A stretch of 64,000 bases of DNA from Candidatus Zixiibacteriota bacterium. GTDB taxonomy: Bacteria > Zixibacteria > MSB-5A5 > GN15 > FEB-12. Location: positions 24,104-88,103 of the forward strand of contig JAJRQO010000027.1 of the NCBI GenBank assembly GCA_024280215.1, in the 5' to 3' direction. This document shows, one piece after another, positions 43,930-51,337 of this stretch (its first letter is position 1; every line of letters starts with the position of its first letter). The position numbers and the translations under genes were made by a program. Below the pieces are notes generated by a model that searched no databases, was not told the DNA's origin, and worked only from the letters and a program-made list of their open reading frames with translations.

Positions 43930-44345
43930 TAGTTATCTAAGGCTCCGTCGTTTATCCAAGCTTTAATCTTGTCAAGCTCAGTTGTAGACAATGCAGTACG
44001 GCCAAGAGGCATACGGCTACCAAATGGTGGCGTTGCGGTAAGCTTTAAATAAAAATTACTCGATGCGGCATTTCCTGCAATTATTAAAGAACCATTTGTT
44101 CCCGATGCACTCATTACAGCATTATATGAAGCGGAACCAAATGAGAATCCACCAGTCGACGAGCCATTGCCATGACATCCAGAATTCAAACAACTATTAC
44201 CAGTAATCAATGGTGCAATATCTGTAGCAAAGCTAACAGTATCAATCAAACCTCCACCACCAGTCGGTGCGGTTGGTGAATCACCAGAATCGGAACAACC
44301 AATGATTGCTAAACTAATAGTAAAAACTAAAAGTAGTTTTTTCAT
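43929..44345 (-). CDS. Cytochrome c-like lipoprotein with CX4CH heme motif
   Basis: 138 residues. Lipobox IIGC with the modified Cys at 17, a Gly/Pro-rich linker, then FATDIAPLITGNSCLNSGCH. The heme-binding motif is C52-L-N-S-G-C57-H58, i.e. CX4CH instead of CXXCH. SRMPLG near 115 can supply the distal Met, and TTELDKIKAWINDGA is the typical final helix of planctomycete-type (PSCyt1-like) cytochrome c domains. It is 18 bases after the porin gene and overlaps yceI. CX4CH is rare and would need a haem lyase able to attach it. Confidence 0.82.
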   Translation of the reverse strand: MKKLLLVFTISLAIIGCSDSGDSPTAPTGGGGLIDTVSFATDIAPLITGNSCLNSGCHGNGSSTGGFSFGSASYNAVMSASGTNGSLIIAGNAASSNFYLKLTATPPFGSRMPLGRTALSTTELDKIKAWINDGALDN

Positions 44346-44363
44346 CTGTTTCTCCTTGTTATA

Positions 44364-45386
44364 TTAATAACCCAAATGAACTTGCACAAAGAAATCGGTT
44401 TTATCTTTTTTAATTCCTTCTGTATAGTACGTATACGATGGTCGAATTTGGAAAAAAGAAATTGGATAAAATTCTAAGGAAAAACGGTAGTACTCTTCGG
44501 TGCCATCGGCGATATCCCTATTACCATCAAAGAAATTATATTCGCTAATCAGATAGACACCATACTCTAATCTTGTTGTAAGATTAAGATATGAAATCAG
44601 TGTATCATTTGAGCTTCCAACCAAGTCGACTTCACCCATCATCGTTAAACGATTATACGACAATCCACCAAAAAGAGCTTTTGCCTGAGGATACCTTGTA
44701 TGCCCTGCCTCTTTTTCAGGAAGTTGCACCGATGAACCACCAAAAACTCCAACAGAATTCAGATTGGCAGTTTTCATAAAATGCCCCATAAATATCGACT
44801 GCTTGCCATAGTTCATAATCTCAGCAGAAATCAGATGCCCACCTATATCAATCCCTACCCCAAAGCCATCAAGATAATCAAGTGACCCATGACCGAGACG
44901 TTCCCGATTAAATGATTTATGATCCGACTGCTTCAAACCAAATGATGGAGCAAACCGACCAAATCGAACAAAATATTTTTTCTTGTTAGTATAGAAAATT
45001 CCGTAATTTTCAGTAATGCCAGTTTCTGAAAAACGTAGAGTATAGTTCATATTTTCAAAAAGTTCAACATTCGCAAAAAAATCTGCCTGCATCCGAAACA
45101 TTGTCCCATCATCAAAAATAAGATGTCTCGTATCAAATCCAAATGTCAACGATTCCGACAACCGTGGGGCTTTATAATTTTTCACAGCGATATCTTTTGT
45201 CGCTGGCAAAGTCAGCTCATTGAGAGCAACGGCGTAATTAGCAAATTCATTTCGCATCCCCCCACCACTCGGACTAACATGACAACTTTTACAAGGTGCT
45301 TTATGCTCAACAGATAACCGAGGAAAAGTCACGGCTGTGCTACCTATCAAAACCAAAGCTAAAAACGGTAATAAAAAATTACGCAT
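44364..45386 (-). CDS. Beta-barrel outer-membrane protein with an N-terminal CXXCH heme site
   Basis: 340 residues. Signal peptide (about 1-20), then LSVEHKAPCKSCHVSPSGGG with one c-type heme motif (CKSCH, 32-36). From about residue 70 to the C-terminal Tyr the sequence looks like a porin: alternating strands such as SESLTFGFDTRHLIFDDG, NYTLRFSETG, KYFVRFGRFAPSFGLKQ and the final DFFVQVHLGY. A barrel plus one attached heme in one chain is unusual; it may act in electron passage through the outer membrane or as a heme-plugged pore. It is the first of the three-gene module. Confidence 0.75.
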   Translation of the reverse strand: MRNFLLPFLALVLIGSTAVTFPRLSVEHKAPCKSCHVSPSGGGMRNEFANYAVALNELTLPATKDIAVKNYKAPRLSESLTFGFDTRHLIFDDGTMFRMQADFFANVELFENMNYTLRFSETGITENYGIFYTNKKKYFVRFGRFAPSFGLKQSDHKSFNRERLGHGSLDYLDGFGVGIDIGGHLISAEIMNYGKQSIFMGHFMKTANLNSVGVFGGSSVQLPEKEAGHTRYPQAKALFGGLSYNRLTMMGEVDLVGSSNDTLISYLNLTTRLEYGVYLISEYNFFDGNRDIADGTEEYYRFSLEFYPISFFQIRPSYTYYTEGIKKDKTDFFVQVHLGY

Positions 45387-45535
45387 AATTTTCTCTTTTC
45401 ATAGAATGATATGTTTAAAACAACTTTAACGTTAAAATAGTTCCCTAAAATAAAGAGTTCTTATATAAATGAGCAATTAGGAACATTCTTCGACTCCGCT
45501 CAGTATGACATAAAAATATTTTGATTAATTGTAAT

Positions 45536-45565
45536 AAAAGCGGAATCAATTAAAATTCCGCTTTT
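45536..45565 (-). terminator. Terminator after purH
   Basis: On the minus strand, AAAAGCGGAAT, loop TTTAATTG and ATTCCGCTTTT form a perfect 11-pair stem ending in TTTT. It stops the pur operon about 15 bases after the purH stop. Confidence 0.75.
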
Positions 45566-45580
45566 GAGATATTTGATTTA

Positions 45581-47149
45581 TTAGTGCTTGAAATGCCGTA
45601 CACCAGTAAAGACCATCGTCGCATTTGCCTTGTCGGCTGCTTCAATTGCTTGGTCATCACCTTTTGAACCACCAGGTTGGATAATTGCGGTCACTCCCGC
45701 ATCGGTTCCGATTTCGATTCCATCAGGCATTGGGTAAAATGCATCCGATGACATCGTTGCCCCTTTGGCTCTGTCGCCAGCACGTTTGACTGCCAAAAAT
45801 CCAGCATCAACACGTGAGGTCTGCCCCATCCCTATTCCAACCGTTGCGCTATCTTTAGAAAGTACAATCGCATTTGATTTGGTATGTTTGACAATTTTCC
45901 AGCCAAAAAGCATCTCTTTGATTTCATCATCAGTTGGTTGACGTTTAGTCACCACCTTAAAATCGGCAGGCAAAGTAACTTTGTCATCTGCTGACTGAAC
46001 CAAAAATCCACCACGAATATATTTGTAAATCAACTCACCATCTGACCGTCCATTGGATATCGCATCAAGAGTAAGCAGACGTCTTGACTTTTTCTTTTTC
46101 AACATTTTGTAAGCATCTTCTGAAAACGACGGTGCTAAAATACACTCAACAAATGGGGTATCATGAAGCAATTCCGCTGCTTTCATATCAACTTCTTTAT
46201 TTAAACCGATAATTGAACCAAACGCCGAAAGCGGGTCTGACTCATACGCTTTCCTATATGCCTCGGCGACATTAGCACCAGTCGCGGCACCACATGGATT
46301 AGCATGTTTCAGCACACAGGCAAATGGTTCTGAGAAGTCAAGTAGCATATCAAGACATGCATCAAGGTCATTATAATTATTATACGACAGTTCTTTTCCA
46401 GCAAGCTGTTCAGAGTTCAAAAGCGAAGGTCCCGTAAAACCCTGAAGCTTGTAAATCGATGCTTCCTGATGAGGATTCTCACCATATCGCAACTGTGCTT
46501 TCTTTTCAAGCGACAGAGCAAAACCATCGGGGCATTCTGAATTATCAACATCTTTCCCAAGTATAAAATACTCCGAAATAGCGGCATCATATTCAGCCGT
46601 CAGCGAGAATGCTTTTTTTGCACATTCACGACGGAATTCAAAGTCCGTTGAGCAATCATTTTCTTTAAGCTGTTTGAGCATTGGACCATAATCAGCAGGC
46701 TCAACCACAACCGTTACCGATGCGTGGTTTTTGGCAGCCGAACGAATCATCGATGGACCACCGATGTCTATATTCTCAATAATCAAGGCATCATCAGAAT
46801 CTGGTTTTGCGACAGTCTCCTGAAACGGATATAGATTCACAACTACTAAATCAATCCCACGGTAATCAGACTGACTCATCTGCTCCATATCACCAGTAAG
46901 ACCTCTTCTGAATAAAATCCCTGCATGAATTTTCGGATGAAGCGTTTTTACTCTTCCACCTAAAATTTCAGGAGCTCCCGTAAAACTGGAGACTGAGATA
47001 ATATGAATCCCCGCATCTTTAATTGTCTTGAGCGTTCCACCTGTGGAAATCAACTCAACCCCCATCGCTTCTAATTCACGGGCAAATTCTACGACACCCT
47101 CTTTATCAGAAACAGAGATTAAGGCTCTTTTAATTTTTAAATCAGACAT
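45581..47149 (-). CDS. purH: AICAR formyltransferase / IMP cyclohydrolase
   Basis: 522 residues, normal length. The N-terminal MGS-like IMP cyclohydrolase domain (ALISVSDKEGVVEFARELE, ISTGGTLKTI) and the C-terminal AICAR transformylase domain with LRYGENPHQEASIY, SYNNYNDLDACLDMLLDF and KHANPCGAATG. It makes the last two steps to IMP. It follows purC by four bases and ends the purN-purC-purH operon. Confidence 0.95.
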   Translation of the reverse strand: MSDLKIKRALISVSDKEGVVEFARELEAMGVELISTGGTLKTIKDAGIHIISVSSFTGAPEILGGRVKTLHPKIHAGILFRRGLTGDMEQMSQSDYRGIDLVVVNLYPFQETVAKPDSDDALIIENIDIGGPSMIRSAAKNHASVTVVVEPADYGPMLKQLKENDCSTDFEFRRECAKKAFSLTAEYDAAISEYFILGKDVDNSECPDGFALSLEKKAQLRYGENPHQEASIYKLQGFTGPSLLNSEQLAGKELSYNNYNDLDACLDMLLDFSEPFACVLKHANPCGAATGANVAEAYRKAYESDPLSAFGSIIGLNKEVDMKAAELLHDTPFVECILAPSFSEDAYKMLKKKKSRRLLTLDAISNGRSDGELIYKYIRGGFLVQSADDKVTLPADFKVVTKRQPTDDEIKEMLFGWKIVKHTKSNAIVLSKDSATVGIGMGQTSRVDAGFLAVKRAGDRAKGATMSSDAFYPMPDGIEIGTDAGVTAIIQPGGSKGDDQAIEAADKANATMVFTGVRHFKH

Positions 47150-47153
47150 ACTT

Positions 47154-48050
47154 TTATTTCCCTGTTAATAATTTTTGTGCTTCTAAATACTTTCCAGCAG
47201 ATTCCATAATAACCGACTCAGGAAGTTCTGGACCTGGAGCCTGTTTGTTCCAATCAAGAGTACTGAGATAATCACGAATTGGTTGTTTGTCAAATGATGG
47301 CTGACTGACGCCAACCTTATACTGGTCGACTGGCCAGAACCGACTTGAATCAGGCGACAATACTTCATCGATTATAATAAACTTGCCATCTTTAAATCCA
47401 AATTCAAATTTTGTATCGGCAATAATAATACCTTTTGTCAAGGCGTAGTCGGCAGCTTTGGTATATACTTCAAGCGATTTCTGCTGACAAAGCTTGGCGG
47501 TCTCTTCGCCTAATAAATCAACTAACTGTTGATAACTGATATTTTCATCATGCCCTTCATCAGCTTTTGATGATGGCGTAAAAAGTGTTTCAGGAAGTTT
47601 TTGTGATTCCTGTAAATCAGATGGGAAGTCAAAACCATGAACAGTATTAGAACCATTCTTACGAGCTTGTAAAAGCTCTTTCCACATAGAACCAGAAATA
47701 TAGCCACGCACGATACACTCGGCATCGATACGATCCGCCTTGCAGACAATCATCGAACGCCCTTCAAGCTGATCACGATACTTATGTAAATCTGCTGGGA
47801 ACTCATCAATATTAGCAGTTATCAAATGCGAATCAACGACATCTTTGAGATACTCAAACCAAAAAAGTGACATCGCCGTTAGCACTTTTCCTTTGTTCGG
47901 AATACCATTCGGAAGAACCACATCAAATGCAGAAATCCGGTCAGATGCGATAAACAAGAGCGAATCACCCAAGTCATAAATATCCCGCACCTTACCACGC
48001 CATGTAAGCGGATATTCTTTTATATCTGTTTGTTGTACAACGTCATCCAT
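47154..48050 (-). CDS. purC: Phosphoribosylaminoimidazole-succinocarboxamide synthase (SAICAR synthase)
   Basis: 298 residues, the longer bacterial form. WRGKVRDIYDLGDSLLFIAS at the N-terminus, then SDRISAFDVVLPNGIPNKG and ECIVRGYISGSMWKEL, and IIADTKFEFGF with the metal-binding EVLSPDSSRFWP near the end are diagnostic. Its start overlaps the purN stop by eight bases. Joins aspartate to CAIR in purine synthesis. Confidence 0.95.
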   Translation of the reverse strand: MDDVVQQTDIKEYPLTWRGKVRDIYDLGDSLLFIASDRISAFDVVLPNGIPNKGKVLTAMSLFWFEYLKDVVDSHLITANIDEFPADLHKYRDQLEGRSMIVCKADRIDAECIVRGYISGSMWKELLQARKNGSNTVHGFDFPSDLQESQKLPETLFTPSSKADEGHDENISYQQLVDLLGEETAKLCQQKSLEVYTKAADYALTKGIIIADTKFEFGFKDGKFIIIDEVLSPDSSRFWPVDQYKVGVSQPSFDKQPIRDYLSTLDWNKQAPGPELPESVIMESAGKYLEAQKLLTGK

Positions 48051-48654
48051 CGTTTATCTCATACTTTCCTTTAATAAGTTCTTGTAATGCTCTGGGAAAC
48101 AATTTATGCTCTTGTTCAAGCACTCGTGCCGCCAAAGTTTCAGGAGTATCACTCTCTAAAACCGGCACTTTAAACTGTTCCAAAATCTTTCCATTATCAT
48201 ATATTTCATCAGCCAGATGTGCCGTCGCACCCGATTCAGAATCTCCTGATTCTAAAACAGCCTTATGTACATGCTGACCATACATTCCTTTTCCACCATA
48301 TTTCGGAAGCAACGCAGGATGAATATTTAGTATCCGCCCCTTAAATTCTTTAACAATCACTTCAGGCAAAAGCTGAAGATAACCCGCCAAAGCAATATAG
48401 TCAATATGCCGTTCTTGTAATTTTTGAAGTAGATCATCACCTGCTATTTGAGGTGAATCGTAGCTTTTCTTTTTGTATACAAAAGATTCTATCTGCTCTT
48501 TTTCAGCCCGCTTCAGCCCAAAAGCTTTTCGCATATTCGAAACCACCCAGACAATATCGGCTGTCAAAAGACCTGACTTCGATGCGTCAATTAGTGCCTG
48601 CATATTCGAGCCACTACCTGATATAAAAACCGCTATTTTCTTTCTATTCGACAT
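48043..48654 (-). CDS. purN: Phosphoribosylglycinamide formyltransferase (folate type)
   Basis: 203 residues. FISGSGSNMQALIDASKSG at the N-terminus, LAGYLQLLPEVIVKEFKGRI and the catalytic ILNIHPALLPKYGGKGMYG (Asn and His), then GATAHLADEIYDNGKIL with the catalytic Asp. Uses 10-formyl-tetrahydrofolate to formylate GAR. First gene of the pur operon here. Confidence 0.95.
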   Translation of the reverse strand: MSNRKKIAVFISGSGSNMQALIDASKSGLLTADIVWVVSNMRKAFGLKRAEKEQIESFVYKKKSYDSPQIAGDDLLQKLQERHIDYIALAGYLQLLPEVIVKEFKGRILNIHPALLPKYGGKGMYGQHVHKAVLESGDSESGATAHLADEIYDNGKILEQFKVPVLESDTPETLAARVLEQEHKLFPRALQELIKGKYEINDG

Positions 48655-48890
48655 CTTCCAACCATCTTATAAATTATCACCAAACGACAATATTAACAGC
48701 AGGAGAAATTTAGTCAAGCTATATCGGAGCGATAAGTGAAATATTAATTATAGAGATTAAACCAACTGGCGAATCCCCCATCACCGCTTTCCTGCGAAGC
48801 AGGAATCCAGTCTTTTTATAATTGACAAGCTATATTATTTATTCGTTTATAATTATAAGTAAAACTGCTTTTAGATATGAAGGTAATTAA

Positions 48891-49343
48891 TTGTTCAATA
48901 AATTACGCAAATTTTTTAAACCTGGCAAAAAGTATGAAGAAGCCGTTCTTAAATACTATTCATTCTTGATAGAAGATTTTAATTTTACTCTGGAAGATAA
49001 ACCAATTCTAGTTATAGGTAGATATTATGATATTAGTTTCAAAAAGATCGATAAAATTATAATGATTTATTATGAAATTATGGAAGACTATTATCATGTT
49101 CATTTTACTAATTTCTTAATAAAAGGACATCCTCAGATTGAACCTATTACAAAGACTTCATATTTAAATTATTTTATTAAGACAATTTATCCATTTTTAT
49201 CAGAATATGACTTCACTCAAAACAATATGTACTTTGATAAATTTGAAGCTACAAATGAAATGGAAAAAAAATTATTAGATCAAGCTAAAGACTTACGGCT
49301 ATGTTTACTTAACTTAGATAAAATTGATAATGAATTGAATTAA
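48891..49343 (+). CDS. Hypothetical protein, AT-rich gene
   Basis: 150 residues starting at TTG 48891, with AAGG seven bases before it; upstream, TTGACA (48822-48827) and TATAAT (48848-48853) are present but 20 bases apart. The protein is rich in Tyr, Phe and charged residues (KYYSFLIEDFNFTLED, IGRYYDISFKKIDKIIMIYY), with no signal peptide and no recognised motif. It is more AT-rich than its neighbours and lies in the opposite direction from the surrounding genes, which suggests recent arrival. Toxin-immunity or phage-type accessory proteins often look like this, but nothing here proves it. Confidence 0.5.
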   Translation: MFNKLRKFFKPGKKYEEAVLKYYSFLIEDFNFTLEDKPILVIGRYYDISFKKIDKIIMIYYEIMEDYYHVHFTNFLIKGHPQIEPITKTSYLNYFIKTIYPFLSEYDFTQNNMYFDKFEATNEMEKKLLDQAKDLRLCLLNLDKIDNELN

Positions 49344-49415
49344 ACATCTTATATATAAAAAAAATAAGTGATAGTTATCCTTTATATTACCATCAAAACC
49401 AAATTCTGACAATTT

Positions 49416-50198
49416 TTATTTTTCAAGAAAGCCAATCAGCTCTTCCCGAAACTTTGCTGGTGATTCCAAATTGACCAGATGTCCACAGTTTGGAATAATC
49501 GCAAGTTCGGAATTTGGGATAAGTTCATGCAGTTTTTCCGACAACGGCAGAAACATCTTATCAGAATCACCGACTATTATCTTTGTCGGTGTCTTAATCG
49601 ATACCACTTTTTCAATATCATTCAACTGTGGATAATTCCCCCGAATCGGGTCTTTCCAAATTGCTCCCGAATGCTCCTGCATCATCAACTCAACAAGTTC
49701 TCGTATATGTTGCTGGTCTTTTCGGTACCAAAGCACCGATGTTTTTATCCATCGCTCTTTGGCAAATTCTATCCCCTTCTCTCTTGCTATCAAATCAATC
49801 TTCGACATCTTCGAGCCAATCTTAAACCCTGCCGCAGATGTACCAATCAATGTAAGCGACCTCACCAACTCAGGAGATTCAAGCGTCAGCCCGATTGCAG
49901 TTGTACCTCCGTAAGACAATCCAACCAGATGAACCTTTTCAAGATGTAACACTTTTATAAATGACCTTAAATCCGCAACCCTATCATCTCTTGTATATCC
50001 CGAAAGTGGTGCATCGGATTTACCATGCCCTTTGAAGTCAATTGCGATAACATGATAGTTTTCAGATAACACTTTGGCATCCTCTTCCCACATCCGTGAA
50101 TCCAAGGTAAAGGCATGAAGCAAAAGAACCGTCTGATTTTTTTTATCCCCATACTCTTGATAGAAAAACTTATACTCACCTAAATCAGCGTATGGCAT
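49416..50198 (-). CDS. Alpha/beta-hydrolase family protein
   Basis: 260 residues. Oxyanion-side LLLHAFTLDSRMWEEDAKVL, the nucleophile elbow GLSYGGTTAIG near 95, an acid Asp in VGDSDKMF and the catalytic His in NCGHLVNLESPAKF near the end complete the triad. The pattern is close to 3-oxoadipate enol-lactonase/BioH-like small hydrolases. Substrate unknown. It starts two bases after the stop of the DnaJ-like gene and is likely co-transcribed with it. Confidence 0.82.
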   Translation of the reverse strand: MPYADLGEYKFFYQEYGDKKNQTVLLLHAFTLDSRMWEEDAKVLSENYHVIAIDFKGHGKSDAPLSGYTRDDRVADLRSFIKVLHLEKVHLVGLSYGGTTAIGLTLESPELVRSLTLIGTSAAGFKIGSKMSKIDLIAREKGIEFAKERWIKTSVLWYRKDQQHIRELVELMMQEHSGAIWKDPIRGNYPQLNDIEKVVSIKTPTKIIVGDSDKMFLPLSEKLHELIPNSELAIIPNCGHLVNLESPAKFREELIGFLEK

Positions 50199-50200
50199 AC

Positions 50201-50485
50201 TTACTTTTCATCCCATTGATTCAGAAGCTCTATTTGTTTCTCAGAAACAGTTTTTGGAATATCAACTTTGATAGTTACAAACAAATCGCCTGCTTTGCCA
50301 TTAACAGAAAGCCCTTGATTTTTCAAACGCATCTTTGTCTCTGGTTGAGTTCCTGCTGGAATTTTCAACATAATTGATTTCGTTAATGCTTTCACTTCTG
50401 CCTTACAACCTAAAATTGCCTGGACAAATGAAATCGTCACTGTCGTAAAAATGTTATTACCGTCACGCTTAAATTGCTGATCCAT
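50201..50485 (-). CDS. Stand-alone DnaJ C-terminal (CTD-II) domain, no J domain
   Basis: 94 residues matching only the last beta-domain of DnaJ/CbpA: NIFTTVTISFVQAILGCKAEV, LKIPAGTQPETKMRLKNQGL and GDLFVTIKVDIP are the canonical elements after the substrate-binding domain. No J domain (HPD) or zinc finger is in the upstream DNA in any frame I followed. It has its own sigma-70 promoter just after the hsp20 terminator, so it looks like a real short gene, not the tail of a broken one. Probably a chaperone-type substrate-binding module next to Hsp20. Confidence 0.75.
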   Translation of the reverse strand: MDQQFKRDGNNIFTTVTISFVQAILGCKAEVKALTKSIMLKIPAGTQPETKMRLKNQGLSVNGKAGDLFVTIKVDIPKTVSEKQIELLNQWDEK

Positions 50486-50517
50486 CTACTCTCACTTTAT
50501 CTTTTGATTCAGCCCAC

Positions 50518-50546
50518 ATTATATTGATAGAACCGACACAAGACAA
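50518..50546 (-). promoter_or_regulatory. Sigma-70 promoter of the DnaJ-CTD / hydrolase pair
   Basis: On the minus strand TTGTCT (50546-50541) and TATAAT (50523-50518) are 17 bases apart. The gene starts at 50485, with GTGAGAG as ribosome site. Confidence 0.65.
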
Positions 50547-50560
50547 GAAATTTCCAAGAG

Positions 50561-50591
50561 AAAAAGCCGATAAGTTTTAACACTTACCAGC
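50561..50591 (-). terminator. Terminator after hsp20
   Basis: On the minus strand GCTGGTAAGT, loop GTTAAA and ACTTATCGGC pair fully (two G-T pairs), followed by TTTTT. It separates hsp20 from the DnaJ-CTD promoter. Confidence 0.75.
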
Positions 50592-50680
50592 TTCTCTTTA
50601 AGAATGATTGGCACATTCCTTGTGAATCTATTGATCATAAAACATATTACGAGATATTTGTCTCAGTGAGATATTTATTT

Positions 50681-51127
50681 CTATGAGACAGCAATCTCAA
50701 TTTCTTTCGGTTGCAGTTCTTCTTTTTTAGTGAGAACAACATGCAGAAGCCCATTCTTGTAATCCGCTTGCACTCCATCTGTTTTGACGCTGTCTGGAAG
50801 ATTAAATGAGCGACTAAATGCCCCCGATGAAATCTCTGAACGGAAATAGTCATCCGACTTCACTTCCGTCTCAATCTTACGTTCTCCTGAGACAGTCAGA
50901 ATATTATCTTTAACTAAAACTTTAATATCCGACTTTTCCATCCCAGGAAGTTCAAAAGTTAATGAAATAGCATCATCACGCTCAGCAACATTTACCTTTG
51001 GAGAGAAACTATTCTCGGCATTGCCTGAAAAACTATGTGATGGGAAAAATGATTGGTTGAAAATGTTATGAAAGAATCTATCAAAATCATTATCAACTCT
51101 GTTCTGGTTTACGAGAAATCTTGTCAT
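50681..51127 (-). CDS. Small heat-shock protein (Hsp20/alpha-crystallin)
   Basis: 148 residues. The N-terminal variable part (MTRFLVNQNRVDNDFDRFF), then the alpha-crystallin domain with FSPKVNVAERDDAISLTFEL, IKVLVKDNILTVSGER and NGLLHVVLTKKE, and a C-terminal IEI motif (KEIEIAVS) of the IxI type that docks neighbouring subunits. ATP-independent holdase. A sigma-54-like element upstream is described separately. Its stop is followed by a clear terminator. Confidence 0.93.
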   Translation of the reverse strand: MTRFLVNQNRVDNDFDRFFHNIFNQSFFPSHSFSGNAENSFSPKVNVAERDDAISLTFELPGMEKSDIKVLVKDNILTVSGERKIETEVKSDDYFRSEISSGAFSRSFNLPDSVKTDGVQADYKNGLLHVVLTKKEELQPKEIEIAVS

Positions 51128-51178
51128 TGTAAAACTCCTTTGTTATAGTTTTTTGTTTCGTACTACAGTTACTTATAT

Positions 51179-51194
51179 AACAAACTGCGTGCCA
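51179..51194 (-). promoter_or_regulatory. Possible sigma-54-like element before hsp20
   Basis: On the minus strand TGGCACGCAGTTTGTT, with TGGCACG at 51194-51188. It matches the -24 element exactly but the -12 part has TTGT rather than TTGC, the most conserved position. The ATG is about 52 bases further on. Also near is a TATATAAG stretch that could serve sigma-70. Confidence 0.3.
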
Positions 51195-51280
51195 AAAACT
51201 ATTACAGATTGAACAGCAACAACTTATGAATTAACAGTAATTTCGCGACCTCACAAGCATGCCACTATGACATAATCGCA

Positions 51281-51335
51281 CGACAATACGACACGCCCCG
51301 TCTGTCGTTTTGTCGCACTGAACTGTCGTTTTGTC
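51281..51335. repeat. Repeat cluster at the 3' end of the HEAT-repeat gene
   Basis: CGACAATACGACA (51281-51293) and TGTCGTTTTGTCG (51303-51315) form a hairpin with one mismatch, and CTGTCGTTTTGTC repeats directly at 51302-51314 and 51323-51335, 21 bases apart (about two helical turns). The second copy ends three bases before the stop codon of the leftward gene. Unlike the other palindromes. Confidence 0.6.
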
Positions 51336-51337
51336 TG

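Noticed and set aside
49479..49949. Rightward open frame of 156 codons inside the alpha/beta-hydrolase gene
   Set aside because: The opposite strand encodes a full catalytic triad; this frame has none.
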